From assembly GCA_944386525.1 (NCBI GenBank), contig CALXBL010000006.1, positions 1-43,513 of the forward strand: a stretch of 43,513 nt of DNA. The letters run 5' to 3'. Below are positions 7,753 through 16,320 of this stretch, one piece after another. Numbering within the stretch: position 1 is the stretch's first letter; every line of letters begins with the position of its first letter. This DNA is from an uncultured Ruminococcus sp. GTDB lineage: Bacteria; Bacillota; Clostridia; Oscillospirales; Ruminococcaceae. The notes under the pieces were generated by a model. That model was not told the origin of the DNA. It saw only the letters and a list, made by a program, of their open reading frames with translations, and made no database searches. Made by a program: the position numbers and the translations under genes.

Positions 7753-9655
7753 TTTCAGTGTCCTTTCCGTATATATCCTTGATAGTCTCAAGCATTGCCT
7801 CCTGACTAAGACCCATCTTATGAATCTGGGACATCATTGCTGCCTGAGGTATAAAGCCATTTGCAGTTACTCTCTTATATACTCCGCTATAGCCCCTTTC
7901 CATAAGAATTGAGCCTAACTGCTGGGAAATACTGCCTTGACTATATGCTTCCTCAAAAAAGATGACTTTTTTGTATGAACTTACTATCTCTGCAATCATA
8001 TCATCTATGGGGAATATCCTTGTAAGCTTCAGCATATCACAGCTTATGCCCTGTTCCTCGGCGATCTTGTACGCTCTGTACATATTGTCATATATCCTGC
8101 CGTATGAGACAAGCAGAATATCCGTTCTAGTGCCGGATATATGAGTATAATCCGTATTCAAAACCGTTTTATCAAATGTGGTATTGTCTGCGCCTCTTGG
8201 ATAACGTACGCAGGCTATACCTGTATCCTCATACATCGCCCTTTTCATGCACAAAAGCATCTCCTCATAGCATGAGGGAGAATATATAACAATATTGGGA
8301 ATACTCGAAAGAAATGCCACGTCAAACATACCATGATGAGTTTCCCCGTCCTCGCCCACTACGCCTGCACGGTCTATCCCAAGCACAATATGCGCTCCAC
8401 TGATAGCTGCATCGTGTATAAGCTGGTCGTATGCTCTTTGCAGGAATGATGAGTAAACGGCAAACACCGGCAAAAATCCCTGCTTTGCCAGAGACGCAGC
8501 AAATGTTACAGCGTGCTGCTCAGCAATGCCTACGTCAAAATAGCGCTTAGGAAATGCTCTCGAAAAATGATGGAGACCAGTTCCATGTTCCATAGCTGCT
8601 GTTATTGCGCAAATGGTAAGATCCTTTCTCGCCAGCTGCACAAGGAACTTTCCGAACATATCAGAGAAAGTGTCGCTGCAGGCAGCCTCCGGATTGCCTG
8701 TTTCTATGTTAAATTTTGAAACGCCGTGATATTCCCCGGGGTTGTTTTCAGACGGCTGATAACCTCTGCCTTTTACGGTATTCACGTGTACAAGCACAGG
8801 GCAGCTGTAGCTTTTAGCTGCCAGCAGCACCTCGTCGAGCTCTCTTATATTATGACCGTCAACAGGTCCCAGATATACGAATCCCAGATCCTCAAACATC
8901 GTCGAAACGCCAAGAACTGTATCTCTCAGCACATCTTTGGAGTTTTTTATAAATTTAGCAACCGGTACTCCGATAGCACTGCTGGTAAGCTTTTTTTCAA
9001 CACGTTTCTTAGTTTTAACATAATTTTCAGTACCTCTTATGGTAGAAAGATACTTAGCTACTGCTCCTACATTATGTGATATGGACATTCCATTATCGTT
9101 CAGTATTACAATAAGTCTGTTGTCCTTATTCTTACCTGCGTTGTTAAGCCCCTCGTATGCAAGGCCGCCTGTCATAGCACCGTCGCCTACTACTGCGATA
9201 GTGTAATTCTTACTGCCTTTAATACGGTTTGCCTCGGCAATTCCTGCCGCTACGGAAATAGCGGTGCTGCGGTGTCCGCTAATGAAAGAATCATGCTCCG
9301 ATTCAGTTGGCTTAGGAAATCCAGAAATACCGTTTTCTTGTCTGAGCTTATCAAAGCTGTTGTTTCTCCCTGTGAGAAGCTTATGTGTATAACACTGGTG
9401 ACCAACGTCCCAGACAAACTGATCATTCGGTGAATCGAATATCCTGTGAAGTGAAACTGTAAGCTCCACAACACCAAGATTAGATGCCAGATGTCCGCCT
9501 GTCTTTGATACAGTGGAAATAAGCCTGGTACGTATTTCTTTGCATAGCTTTTCGCACTGTACCGGACTAAGCTTTTTAACATCCTCCGGTAGATGGAGCC
9601 TTTCAAGCATACCTGCATCTCTTGAGGAGGATCTGTTATCAACTGTGGTTTTCAT
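7739..9655 (-). CDS. dxs: 1-deoxy-D-xylulose-5-phosphate synthase
   Basis: DXS condenses pyruvate and glyceraldehyde 3-phosphate in the first step of the MEP isoprenoid pathway, using thiamine diphosphate. The 638 residues match the family. Visible motifs are GGHLASNLG near 53-61, SGHRSTAIS near 126, the thiamine diphosphate motif GDGAMTGG at 157-164 through NDNGMSIS at 186-193, and a transketolase C-terminal half. It follows ispA, so precursor supply and prenyl chain synthesis are co-transcribed. SD support for ATG 9655 is poor (AGAG very close), and an internal ATG at 9610 is no better, so the exact N-terminus is open. Confidence 0.96.
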   Translation of the reverse strand: MKTTVDNRSSSRDAGMLERLHLPEDVKKLSPVQCEKLCKEIRTRLISTVSKTGGHLASNLGVVELTVSLHRIFDSPNDQFVWDVGHQCYTHKLLTGRNNSFDKLRQENGISGFPKPTESEHDSFISGHRSTAISVAAGIAEANRIKGSKNYTIAVVGDGAMTGGLAYEGLNNAGKNKDNRLIVILNDNGMSISHNVGAVAKYLSTIRGTENYVKTKKRVEKKLTSSAIGVPVAKFIKNSKDVLRDTVLGVSTMFEDLGFVYLGPVDGHNIRELDEVLLAAKSYSCPVLVHVNTVKGRGYQPSENNPGEYHGVSKFNIETGNPEAACSDTFSDMFGKFLVQLARKDLTICAITAAMEHGTGLHHFSRAFPKRYFDVGIAEQHAVTFAASLAKQGFLPVFAVYSSFLQRAYDQLIHDAAISGAHIVLGIDRAGVVGEDGETHHGMFDVAFLSSIPNIVIYSPSCYEEMLLCMKRAMYEDTGIACVRYPRGADNTTFDKTVLNTDYTHISGTRTDILLVSYGRIYDNMYRAYKIAEEQGISCDMLKLTRIFPIDDMIAEIVSSYKKVIFFEEAYSQGSISQQLGSILMERGYSGVYKRVTANGFIPQAAMMSQIHKMGLSQEAMLETIKDIYGKDTENGKA

Positions 9656-9692
9656 ACTCTATTTTAGCTGCGGACTCTATTCCGCTTTCCCC

Positions 9693-10586
9693 TTATTTTA
9701 TTCGTACTAAAAGCTCATGTGTAAGCTCTGCCAGAAATTCATTTTCCTTAAATTTATCAAGAATTCCTATAGCTTCATCAGTAAGTTCTTTCGCAAGAGT
9801 CTGTGCCTTTTCAAGTCCCATAATCGTTGCAAATGTCGTCTTGCCTGATTCCTTGTCGCTTCCGACAGGCTTTCCCAGAACTTCAGTAGTGCTTGTTACA
9901 TCAAGTATATCATCAACTATCTGGAATGCAAGTCCCAGACAAGCTCCATATCTGTCTGCCGCTGCAATAATTTCATCGTCTGCTTCTGCTGCAATACAGC
10001 CCATTACGCAGGCACAGCGAATGAGTGCCCCCGTCTTTCCTGCACACATTGCACGAAGATTTTCCTCGTCCACATCATCACGCTTTTCGTTCTCCATGTC
10101 GATTATCTGTCCGCCTATCATCCCTTTGTAGCCGGAGCATTCGCCAAGCACCTGCATAAGCTTCACCTTCTGTACAGGCGTAAGCTTATCATCATCAGCT
10201 ATAACGGAAAACGCATGAATGGAGAGCGCATCGCCTGCGAGGATCGCCGTTGCCTCGTTAAACTCCTTATGGCACGACTTTCTGCCTCGGCGGTAGTCGT
10301 CATCATCCATAGCCGGAAGGTCGTCGTGGATAAGCGAAAACGTATGTATCATCTCAATAGCAGCTGCGGGTGCAGCAGCTTTTGATACATCTCCTCCGCA
10401 CATACGGCAGAATTCCATTGTGAGCACTGGTCTTATACGCTTGCCGCCTGCCTCAAGTGAGTAACGCATTGCGTCTACAACTTTTTCCTGACGCTTTATG
10501 CTCTCCTCATAGGGCAGATAATTTCTAAGTGCATTTTCTATAACATCTATATCCTTTTTCATGATCTCTGCGTTTATGCAGTTCAT
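9693..10586 (-). CDS. ispA: Polyprenyl synthetase, farnesyl diphosphate synthase type
   Basis: It adds isopentenyl diphosphate to allylic diphosphates, giving geranyl or farnesyl diphosphate for undecaprenyl and quinone pathways. The 297-residue product has the first aspartate-rich motif DDLPAMD at 88-94 followed by DDDYRRG, and the second motif DDILD in the C-terminal half. GGKRIRP near 48-54 binds isopentenyl diphosphate. The ATG overlaps the xseB stop (ATGA), with GAGGGGG 8-10 nt upstream. Position after xseB and before dxs is canonical. Chain-length specificity is inferred from length and context. Confidence 0.93.
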   Translation of the reverse strand: MNCINAEIMKKDIDVIENALRNYLPYEESIKRQEKVVDAMRYSLEAGGKRIRPVLTMEFCRMCGGDVSKAAAPAAAIEMIHTFSLIHDDLPAMDDDDYRRGRKSCHKEFNEATAILAGDALSIHAFSVIADDDKLTPVQKVKLMQVLGECSGYKGMIGGQIIDMENEKRDDVDEENLRAMCAGKTGALIRCACVMGCIAAEADDEIIAAADRYGACLGLAFQIVDDILDVTSTTEVLGKPVGSDKESGKTTFATIMGLEKAQTLAKELTDEAIGILDKFKENEFLAELTHELLVRIK

Positions 10587-10774
10587 TCATTATCCCCCTC
10601 TTCCGTATGCGGAATTATCTGAAGTTTTGCCTTTTTAAGTTGCTTTGAGCATTCTGCTGAAAGGCTCATTCCCTTGTGGTAGAGCTCCACAGATTCCTCC
10701 AGTGTGAGTGCTCCCTCCTCAAGCTTTTTTGTTATATCCGCAAGAGCACTGAGATTTTCCTCAAATGTCATCAT
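10583..10774 (-). CDS. xseB: Exodeoxyribonuclease VII small subunit
   Basis: XseB is the small subunit that joins several-fold with XseA to form exonuclease VII, which degrades single-stranded DNA. The product is about 63 residues with the family core TFEENLSALADITKKLEEG and LTLEESVELYHKGM. Three nearby start codons are possible; ATG at 10774 sits 6 nt after AAAGG, and the next ATG (10771) is also acceptable. It overlaps the xseA end by 14 nt and ispA by 4 nt, so translation is coupled on both sides. Confidence 0.93.
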   Translation of the reverse strand: MMTFEENLSALADITKKLEEGALTLEESVELYHKGMSLSAECSKQLKKAKLQIIPHTEEGDNE

Positions 10775-11969
10775 TATCATCCTTTCTCGTTAGTACCTTT
10801 ACATGCAGCTTTCCACGGCCAAGAATCACATTTAGTTCGTCTCCAGGTTCAGACAAAGCTGCGTCTCTAAGGAGAACATCCTCCTTATACACAAGGGCAT
10901 ATCCTCTTGATAATATCTTCAGCGGACTAAGGGCGTCTAGGCGTGCAAGTTCCTTCTGGAACAATGCTTCGCTGATACCAATCCTCGCATTTGCCGCTGT
11001 TATAAATCTTTTTTTCAAGGTTTCAAGCTGCTGCTGAGCAAGAGCCTGTCTCTGAGCAGGTGAACTTAACTTCAATCTCTCCGTAAGCCTTTGAAGGCGA
11101 TCTTCATTCTTTTCAATGCAAGCTGAAAATGTCTGCATAAGCTTAAGCTTATTTGAAAGGATAAGCTGCTTCATCTCATCAATCGAAGGCACCGCCTGCT
11201 CTGCCGCCGCCGACGGCGTAGGTGCACGAAGATCTGCTGCTGCATCAGTAAGAGTTACATCAGTCTCATGTCCCACTGCTGATATGATGGGCACTGAGCA
11301 GTTGTATACTGCCATGACGACCTGTTCCGTATTAAATGCACTCAGATCCTCCGAAGAACCGCCTCCTCTGCCAACGATAAGCACATCACAGCCAGACACC
11401 TCAGCTTTAGCAATTGCCCTTGCTATCGACGCAGGAGCTGCCTCTCCCTGTACCTGAGCCGGGAATATCTCCAACACTCCTATAGGATATCGTCTGCCTA
11501 TGACCTCTATGACATCGTGTACGGCTGCACCTGCTGCCGATGTTACAACTCCGATCTTTTTGGGATATACAGGAATGTTTCTCTTTCCTGCCGGATCGAA
11601 TACTCCCATTGACGTAAGTTTCTCACGGAGTTTCTGGAGCGCAAGCTGCTGCTGACCAATGCCGTCCTGCTGCATATCTGTAACATAGAGCTGAAAGCTT
11701 CCGTCACGCTCATACAGGCTTGCGGAGGCTGCTGCTATAATGTGCATACCATCCTGCGGACTAAACCTTATACGCTCAGCTGATGAGCGAAACATAACAG
11801 CCTTCACTGCACATTCCTCGTCTTTCAGAGTAAAGTAGCAGTGTCCTGAGCGTGCGTTTCGGTTGAAGTTTGACACCTCGCCCCGTACAAGTATGCTCTG
11901 TATTGCCTTGTCCTCTTTCAGTCTGAACGCAACGTAACGATTAAGCTGTGATATTGTAAGTATTGCCAC
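10761..11969 (-). CDS. xseA: Exodeoxyribonuclease VII large subunit
   Basis: XseA is the catalytic subunit of exonuclease VII. The 402-residue product begins with the OB-fold that contacts single-stranded DNA (VRGEVSNFNRNARSGHCYFT near 28-47), then the nuclease domain with GRGGGSSEDL and AVGHETDVT, both family hallmarks, and a helical C-terminal part. It starts at a GTG (11969) with SD GGAGG 8 nt upstream, inside the end of the preceding TsaD-like gene (29 nt overlap). This overlap suggests coupled translation. Confidence 0.95.
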   Translation of the reverse strand: MAILTISQLNRYVAFRLKEDKAIQSILVRGEVSNFNRNARSGHCYFTLKDEECAVKAVMFRSSAERIRFSPQDGMHIIAAASASLYERDGSFQLYVTDMQQDGIGQQQLALQKLREKLTSMGVFDPAGKRNIPVYPKKIGVVTSAAGAAVHDVIEVIGRRYPIGVLEIFPAQVQGEAAPASIARAIAKAEVSGCDVLIVGRGGGSSEDLSAFNTEQVVMAVYNCSVPIISAVGHETDVTLTDAAADLRAPTPSAAAEQAVPSIDEMKQLILSNKLKLMQTFSACIEKNEDRLQRLTERLKLSSPAQRQALAQQQLETLKKRFITAANARIGISEALFQKELARLDALSPLKILSRGYALVYKEDVLLRDAALSEPGDELNVILGRGKLHVKVLTRKDDNDDI

Positions 11970-12909
11970 ACTGAATACCTCCGTCCTTTATTGCCGCATA
12001 CACAGCAGTTCCTGCTGCATTGTCGCAGGAAAACTGAGGCTCTGCAAAATATGCGCCAAACCTCTTTTCAAGCACCTGCCGTATGAGCCTGTTTGACATA
12101 ACGCCTCCAGCATATATCACAGGCATATCCCCGACTTTAGCAAGAGCGTACTCCGTCATAGCTGAAACTGCCGCTTCAACGGCTCTCAGGCAGTAAAGGG
12201 CAACATCGCCTTGTGATACGCCGTCCCGAAGCAGCTTTTCGCACTGGTTCTGAAGTCCCGACAGACAGCAGCTGCCATCCTTGATAACGGGTTTTATTTT
12301 CCATTCCCTGTCGCTATTTGCAGCAAGCTCCTCCAGTGCCTTACCGCACGGAAATTGCAGTCCCATCATAAGTCCGATTCTGTCAACAGCCTGTCCAGCC
12401 TTCAGATCAAGCGACGTTCCAAGCTCGCTTATCCTTATGACAAGCTCCTCGTCCGGTTCGCAAAGAAGACAGTCGGTAGTTCCGCCGCTCACATGGAAGG
12501 CAATGAACGGTCTTTCTATAATCTCTAATTTCCCAGCTGAATAGAGGGCGGCAAGTATATGACCGACCTGATGAGATGTTCCGTAAACCTTTGCCCCTGT
12601 AACTGCTCCTATACCTCTGGCAAGAGTATCTCCGCACAGAAAACAGGGCATATATGAACCTTCAACACTTCTTGGTCTTACTGAAACGCCTATTGCAGAA
12701 AGACTGCATAGTTTCTCAGGCAACAGCTTTTCCATAAGAATCGGCAGCTGCTTTGTATGGTGAAATACTGCGTCACTCTGTCTTAATCCGGCTTCGCACG
12801 GTTTTACCGGAAGGAGCTGTTTCTCCTGACGAATGGTAAATTCACAACTCTCAAACACAGCGCATGATGTGGTATAGTTGCTGGTGTCGAGTCCCAGATA
12901 TTCAGGCAT
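11941..12909 (-). CDS. Divergent TsaD/Kae1-like (Gcp, M22) paralogue
   Basis: The 322-residue product has the ASKHA-type fold of the TsaD/Kae1 family, whose main member makes the t6A modification of tRNA. It keeps the metal-ligand pattern HxxxH (H113, H117, in SHQVGHIL) and an AGGVMSN stretch. It departs from canonical TsaD at several places: LGLDTSNYTTS replaces the usual LGIETSCDE-type start, SGGTT (141-145) replaces SGGHT, and AGQAVDR replaces AGEAFDK. It probably is not the cell's only TsaD. The ATG at 12909 overlaps nusB by 8 nt and has GAGG 9 nt upstream. Its role is unknown. Confidence 0.8.
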   Translation of the reverse strand: MPEYLGLDTSNYTTSCAVFESCEFTIRQEKQLLPVKPCEAGLRQSDAVFHHTKQLPILMEKLLPEKLCSLSAIGVSVRPRSVEGSYMPCFLCGDTLARGIGAVTGAKVYGTSHQVGHILAALYSAGKLEIIERPFIAFHVSGGTTDCLLCEPDEELVIRISELGTSLDLKAGQAVDRIGLMMGLQFPCGKALEELAANSDREWKIKPVIKDGSCCLSGLQNQCEKLLRDGVSQGDVALYCLRAVEAAVSAMTEYALAKVGDMPVIYAGGVMSNRLIRQVLEKRFGAYFAEPQFSCDNAAGTAVYAAIKDGGIQCGNTYNITA

Positions 12910-13345
12910 TATCTTCAGCCTCTCCGACAGGTCTGTTTTCACGGACATATGCACCCAACACACCGTTTATAAAGGCTGTATCCTCTTGGTAGGTATACAC
13001 ACCGGAAAGATTTATAGCCTCGGAAATAGCCGCATTATCGGGCATTGTGTCGTCATATATTATCTCAAAAAGAGCAAGTCTGAGGATAGTCAGATTAAGC
13101 TTAGGAAGACGTGCCACACTTCTTTTAGTGCTGTATTTAGCGATTATCTCATCAAGAGCGTCCTTATGTAAAAGCACACCCTCTACCATTGCCTTTACTG
13201 CATCGCTGACTGAAAGATCCTGTACCTCCTCAGCCAGAGCATACATTTCTTCTAATGTCTCATCCTCACGAAATGCCAGTTCAAAAAGAATGAGAAAAGC
13301 ACTCTCACGGATCTCATGTCTTGTCATTGCTGTATTATTTGCCAT
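12902..13345 (-). CDS. nusB: Transcription antitermination factor NusB
   Basis: NusB binds boxA RNA with S10 in antitermination complexes, chiefly on rRNA operons. The 147-residue product is all-helical and matches the family, with HEIRESAFLILFELAF near the N-terminus and a C-terminal region ending VYTYQEDTAFINGVLGAYV that resembles the usual FINGVLD tail. SD AGGAGG is placed 6-7 nt before the ATG at 13345. It heads the long operon, behind its own promoter and a structured leader, which would let the cell tune the whole housekeeping block. Confidence 0.95.
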   Translation of the reverse strand: MANNTAMTRHEIRESAFLILFELAFREDETLEEMYALAEEVQDLSVSDAVKAMVEGVLLHKDALDEIIAKYSTKRSVARLPKLNLTILRLALFEIIYDDTMPDNAAISEAINLSGVYTYQEDTAFINGVLGAYVRENRPVGEAEDNA

Positions 13346-13370
13346 AATTACCTCCTGATTTAACGTCCTG

Positions 13371-13415
13371 CAAGGCTGCGGATATGCTGCGCTTTGCTAC
13401 AGCACTCCGCACTTG
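13371..13415 (-). promoter_or_regulatory. Structured leader hairpin of the nusB operon
   Basis: Three stacked helices form one 45 nt hairpin: CAAG (13371-13374) with CTTG (13412-13415), TGCGGA (13377-13382) with TCCGCA (13406-13411) and TGCTG (13385-13389) with CAGCA (13400-13404), separated by small internal loops. It lies in the leader between the promoter and nusB and does not cover the SD. No T tract follows, so it is not an ordinary terminator. Function unknown. Confidence 0.5.
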
Positions 13416-13464
13416 CACTGACTGCATGATCATAAAAACTGCTTTTGCAGAGTCGCACACTTCT

Positions 13465-13493
13465 ATTATACCAAAAAAATTTTGAAATTACAA
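13465..13493 (-). promoter_or_regulatory. Sigma-A promoter of the nusB operon
   Basis: On the minus strand TTGTAA (13488-13493) and TATAAT (13465-13470) are 17 bp apart. The -35 box directly abuts the spoIIIAH stop codon at 13494. Transcription would start near 13458, leaving a leader of about 110 nt. Confidence 0.8.
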
Positions 13494-14159
13494 CTACTTA
13501 ACCTCAAAAAGTCGAATATTTTCTGCGGGAATTGTAACCTCTCCGAGAATAACGTCCTTGATCGCCGCTGCTTTTGCCGCATCAAGCCCATCTGTCTGGA
13601 CTACCACCTTGGCACTGTCGGAATCTAAGTACACAATACAGTCCTCATAGCCCATTGATTTGACTATAGACTCTATGTTGCTCTCGCTCTTTATAAGCTG
13701 AGATGTCTCAACAGCGGCGATGGCATCTGTTACCAGCTCATCGTCTGTCCGATCGCCGCCGCCCATTATGGACTGAAGCGTTGCAACGCTTTCATCACGG
13801 CTTGCAGTCCTCTGCAAACGTGCCTCTGCAAAGTAGTCCTCCGCCGACTGACCCTCTGCCTGTTCAGCAGGCATCTCATCAAGTTCAGCTATGGCATTGT
13901 CGTCAGCATCTTCTGTTCCTTCTGCAACTGTAGTCTCCTCCGTTTCAGCTTCAGCAGTTATATCCGCCGCTGTTCCTGCACTCACAAATTCCGTATCACC
14001 ATAGGATACAGTTCCTTTAAGGTCAGCCGTCTCCTTAGTACTGAGTGAAGTGTCGCCCTTTGTAACAGCATAGTTTACATATACTGCCGCCGCCAGCATA
14101 AGCGTCAGACATGACAGGATTATCTGCTTTTTTCCAATTATAAATGATGGTTTCTTCAT
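13494..14159 (-). CDS. spoIIIAH: Stage III sporulation protein AH
   Basis: SpoIIIAH is the mother-cell protein that crosses the septal space and pairs with forespore SpoIIQ, forming part of the feeding-tube channel. The 221-residue product has a short cytoplasmic start, one membrane helix at about 12-30, a long low-complexity acidic linker rich in Glu, Ala and Thr, and a C-terminal YscJ/FliF-like ring-building domain (about 125-221). The ATG overlaps the spoIIIAG stop (ATGA). It is the last gene of the spoIIIA operon. The linker is long for the family, a feature seen in several clostridia. Confidence 0.9.
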   Translation of the reverse strand: MKKPSFIIGKKQIILSCLTLMLAAAVYVNYAVTKGDTSLSTKETADLKGTVSYGDTEFVSAGTAADITAEAETEETTVAEGTEDADDNAIAELDEMPAEQAEGQSAEDYFAEARLQRTASRDESVATLQSIMGGGDRTDDELVTDAIAAVETSQLIKSESNIESIVKSMGYEDCIVYLDSDSAKVVVQTDGLDAAKAAAIKDVILGEVTIPAENIRLFEVK

Positions 14160-14719
14160 GTTTGCTCCTCGCTTTCATCTATTAGTTTAGTCACGCATAT
14201 CCTATCTAATGATATATCCAGAACTGCACCCGCTGCTCTGTAGACCTGTTCTCTTACCACATTGTTACCGCCTCCTTCACAGGCAATAATAACTCCCACC
14301 ACCTCGGGGTTTTCAGTATATTCCACCAAAGGCTCATCTCCCGTATCTTCTTTCAGGATAACGTGCTCCTGCTTTATCTCATGGGACTCCACATCTGCGT
14401 ACTGCTCTGAATCCTGAGCATAAGAGAACGCAAGGCTTCCGGATACTGTTATCATAACCCTGCATTTTCCAACGCCCTCAGTTTTCATAAGCATATCCGC
14501 AAGCCTTTCCTCTAGCTCTTCTGCATATTCGTCACACTCCAGCTGATGTATAGATGTGCTGTTCTGAGCGGAAGTCCTCTCATCTTTGTTTTCGTCCGTA
14601 TCAATAAAGCCGGAAAACAAAATACACAGCAGTCCTGCAAGTCCAAGAGATACTATGAGTTTTATGCCTTTTTCACTTCTCATAATACCTTTAAGTCTGT
14701 CAATAATTGCTGCTGGCAT
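14156..14719 (-). CDS. spoIIIAG: Stage III sporulation protein AG
   Basis: SpoIIIAG forms a large ring of the mother-cell to forespore channel. The 187-residue product has a short N-terminus, one membrane helix at about 20-39 and an extracytoplasmic domain with the expected region TEGVGKCRVMITV followed by GVIIACEGGGN. It starts inside the end of spoIIIAF (20 nt overlap) with GAGGAAG about 10 nt upstream and ends in ATGA with spoIIIAH. The order AE-AF-AG-AH is canonical and supports the name. Confidence 0.93.
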   Translation of the reverse strand: MPAAIIDRLKGIMRSEKGIKLIVSLGLAGLLCILFSGFIDTDENKDERTSAQNSTSIHQLECDEYAEELEERLADMLMKTEGVGKCRVMITVSGSLAFSYAQDSEQYADVESHEIKQEHVILKEDTGDEPLVEYTENPEVVGVIIACEGGGNNVVREQVYRAAGAVLDISLDRICVTKLIDESEEQT

Positions 14720-15164
14720 ATATTTTCACTTCCTCTCCCAGAAGACTGCGCAGCTCTGTCTCCGCCTCATCATGACGTGTGCTAACAACAGTCACACTGC
14801 TAATATCTATGCTCGTATCATCACAAGTATTCATTTCCACCTCAAGTCTGCTGCTGGGTATGCCCTTGTCTGCAAGAGAGCGTTTCAATGCAGTTTCCAA
14901 TTCCTCCTCAGCCATTCTGACAACCTCCTCATCTGCCGCTCCGGCGAGAGCTGCTGCATTTTCCTCTGCTTGTGAAGTATCCGTATAATCATCTATGTTT
15001 TGGAGTCCGTCATACACAGGCGCAAGAACTCCTGCAAGCATAAGGCACGCTGTTATTATCCCCAGCTGACGGTCGAATTTCCCCGAAGGCTTTATCGTAT
15101 TCACTATGCCGATCACAAGGCTTACTGCACATATGGACAACACCATTTCCTTTACCGAATCCAT
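14700..15164 (-). CDS. spoIIIAF: Stage III sporulation protein AF
   Basis: A 154-residue protein with two N-terminal membrane helices (about 5-25 and 33-52) and an extracytoplasmic tail, matching SpoIIIAF of the SpoIIIA-SpoIIQ complex. I chose ATG at 15164 (MDSVKEMVLSICAVSLVIGI) because SD GGAGG lies 8 nt upstream, straddling the spoIIIAE stop; longer readings would overlap spoIIIAE by more than 50 nt. Its molecular role is less clear than those of AG and AH. Confidence 0.9.
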   Translation of the reverse strand: MDSVKEMVLSICAVSLVIGIVNTIKPSGKFDRQLGIITACLMLAGVLAPVYDGLQNIDDYTDTSQAEENAAALAGAADEEVVRMAEEELETALKRSLADKGIPSSRLEVEMNTCDDTSIDISSVTVVSTRHDEAETELRSLLGEEVKIYASSNY

Positions 15165-15168
15165 ATTT

Positions 15169-16320
15169 CTAACCTCCATAGCTGCCCGTTGATACCATAA
15201 GCACAATAGCAATCGCCACAAGGAACATTACCATAAAACAGATAAGCACTGCAAGCGTCATCTGAAGTGTAAGCTCTATTCCCCTGAGCAGCTTTGTTAT
15301 AACATCAACGGAAAAAAGCTCAGCCACTGCAGCAGCTCCGCATACAGCAAGCCTGCACAATATAAGCTCTGTCAGCACCGGCAGGAACAGTATACATATC
15401 GCAGCTATCCCCACATATCCTGTGGTGCTTCTGAGTATCCTCAGGCTGCCTAAAACTGTACTATATGCGTCTGAGACTGCACCTCCTACAAAAGGCACAA
15501 AATTCGATACCACATATCTCGCAGTTTTAGTTGTAAAAGTATCCGTAGAACTCCGAACTATCCCCTGCACCGACAGTACACCTAAAAATATTGTCATAAG
15601 CAGTCCCAGACTCCATGTGACAAAGCTCTTCATAAACCGGAGAATTCCTCCCATATTTACATCAGGACTTACTGCATCAGCCACAGCCAGTGCCATACAC
15701 ATACTGAGCACCGGCAGCAATATAGTGCCCGTAACATTCAATATAATATTCACAAGCGCATATACGGCCGTGTAGTAGCTTATACCTGTGCCGAGATTTC
15801 CTCCGGTTATGATAATTCCGGCGAATACAGGCGTAAATGCTGTCATAAAATCAGTACATTGAGTGAGAATCTCCTTCACTCTCAAAAAGCTGCTGCATAT
15901 CTCAGGGACGGCAGCTGAAGCTCCTGCCATTGCTATTACCATGCTGCCTATACGGTCTGTTCCGTTTTTAAGTCCGCCCTGCATAGCTCCCACAAATCCC
16001 GAAAATGCCGTAACTGCCGTAAGAAGTGTAAATATCCTCAGAGGTGTATCAAGCTTCGACGCTGCCGCAGACACAACGGAGCTCAGCACATCCCACACTC
16101 CAGTTTTACTTACAGCTTCGGGATTCCCAGCCTCTATGCCATATTTTTCAAGGACATCACGAACCTCTGGCTCAAGACTTTCTGTTATATCGTCAGCTCC
16201 GCTTGAAGTGATAAGGCTGTCTGGCACAGCGGCTTCCTCACCTGAAACGACAGCCGGCATCAGCACCAGCATAAGGGTGCATATGAATATTACTGCTCCT
16301 GTCTTTAATATCCTCATCAT
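15169..16320 (-). CDS. spoIIIAE: Stage III sporulation protein AE
   Basis: SpoIIIAE is the large polytopic membrane protein of the mother-cell to forespore channel. The 383-residue product begins with a cleavable-looking signal (about 1-27), an extracytoplasmic stretch, and then about six to eight hydrophobic helices. Characteristic pieces are the FVGGAVSDAY and LRGIELTLQMTLAVLICF regions. Its ATG overlaps the spoIIIAD stop (ATGATGA). Two adjacent ATG codons make the exact start uncertain by one residue. Confidence 0.93.
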   Translation of the reverse strand: MMRILKTGAVIFICTLMLVLMPAVVSGEEAAVPDSLITSSGADDITESLEPEVRDVLEKYGIEAGNPEAVSKTGVWDVLSSVVSAAASKLDTPLRIFTLLTAVTAFSGFVGAMQGGLKNGTDRIGSMVIAMAGASAAVPEICSSFLRVKEILTQCTDFMTAFTPVFAGIIITGGNLGTGISYYTAVYALVNIILNVTGTILLPVLSMCMALAVADAVSPDVNMGGILRFMKSFVTWSLGLLMTIFLGVLSVQGIVRSSTDTFTTKTARYVVSNFVPFVGGAVSDAYSTVLGSLRILRSTTGYVGIAAICILFLPVLTELILCRLAVCGAAAVAELFSVDVITKLLRGIELTLQMTLAVLICFMVMFLVAIAIVLMVSTGSYGG

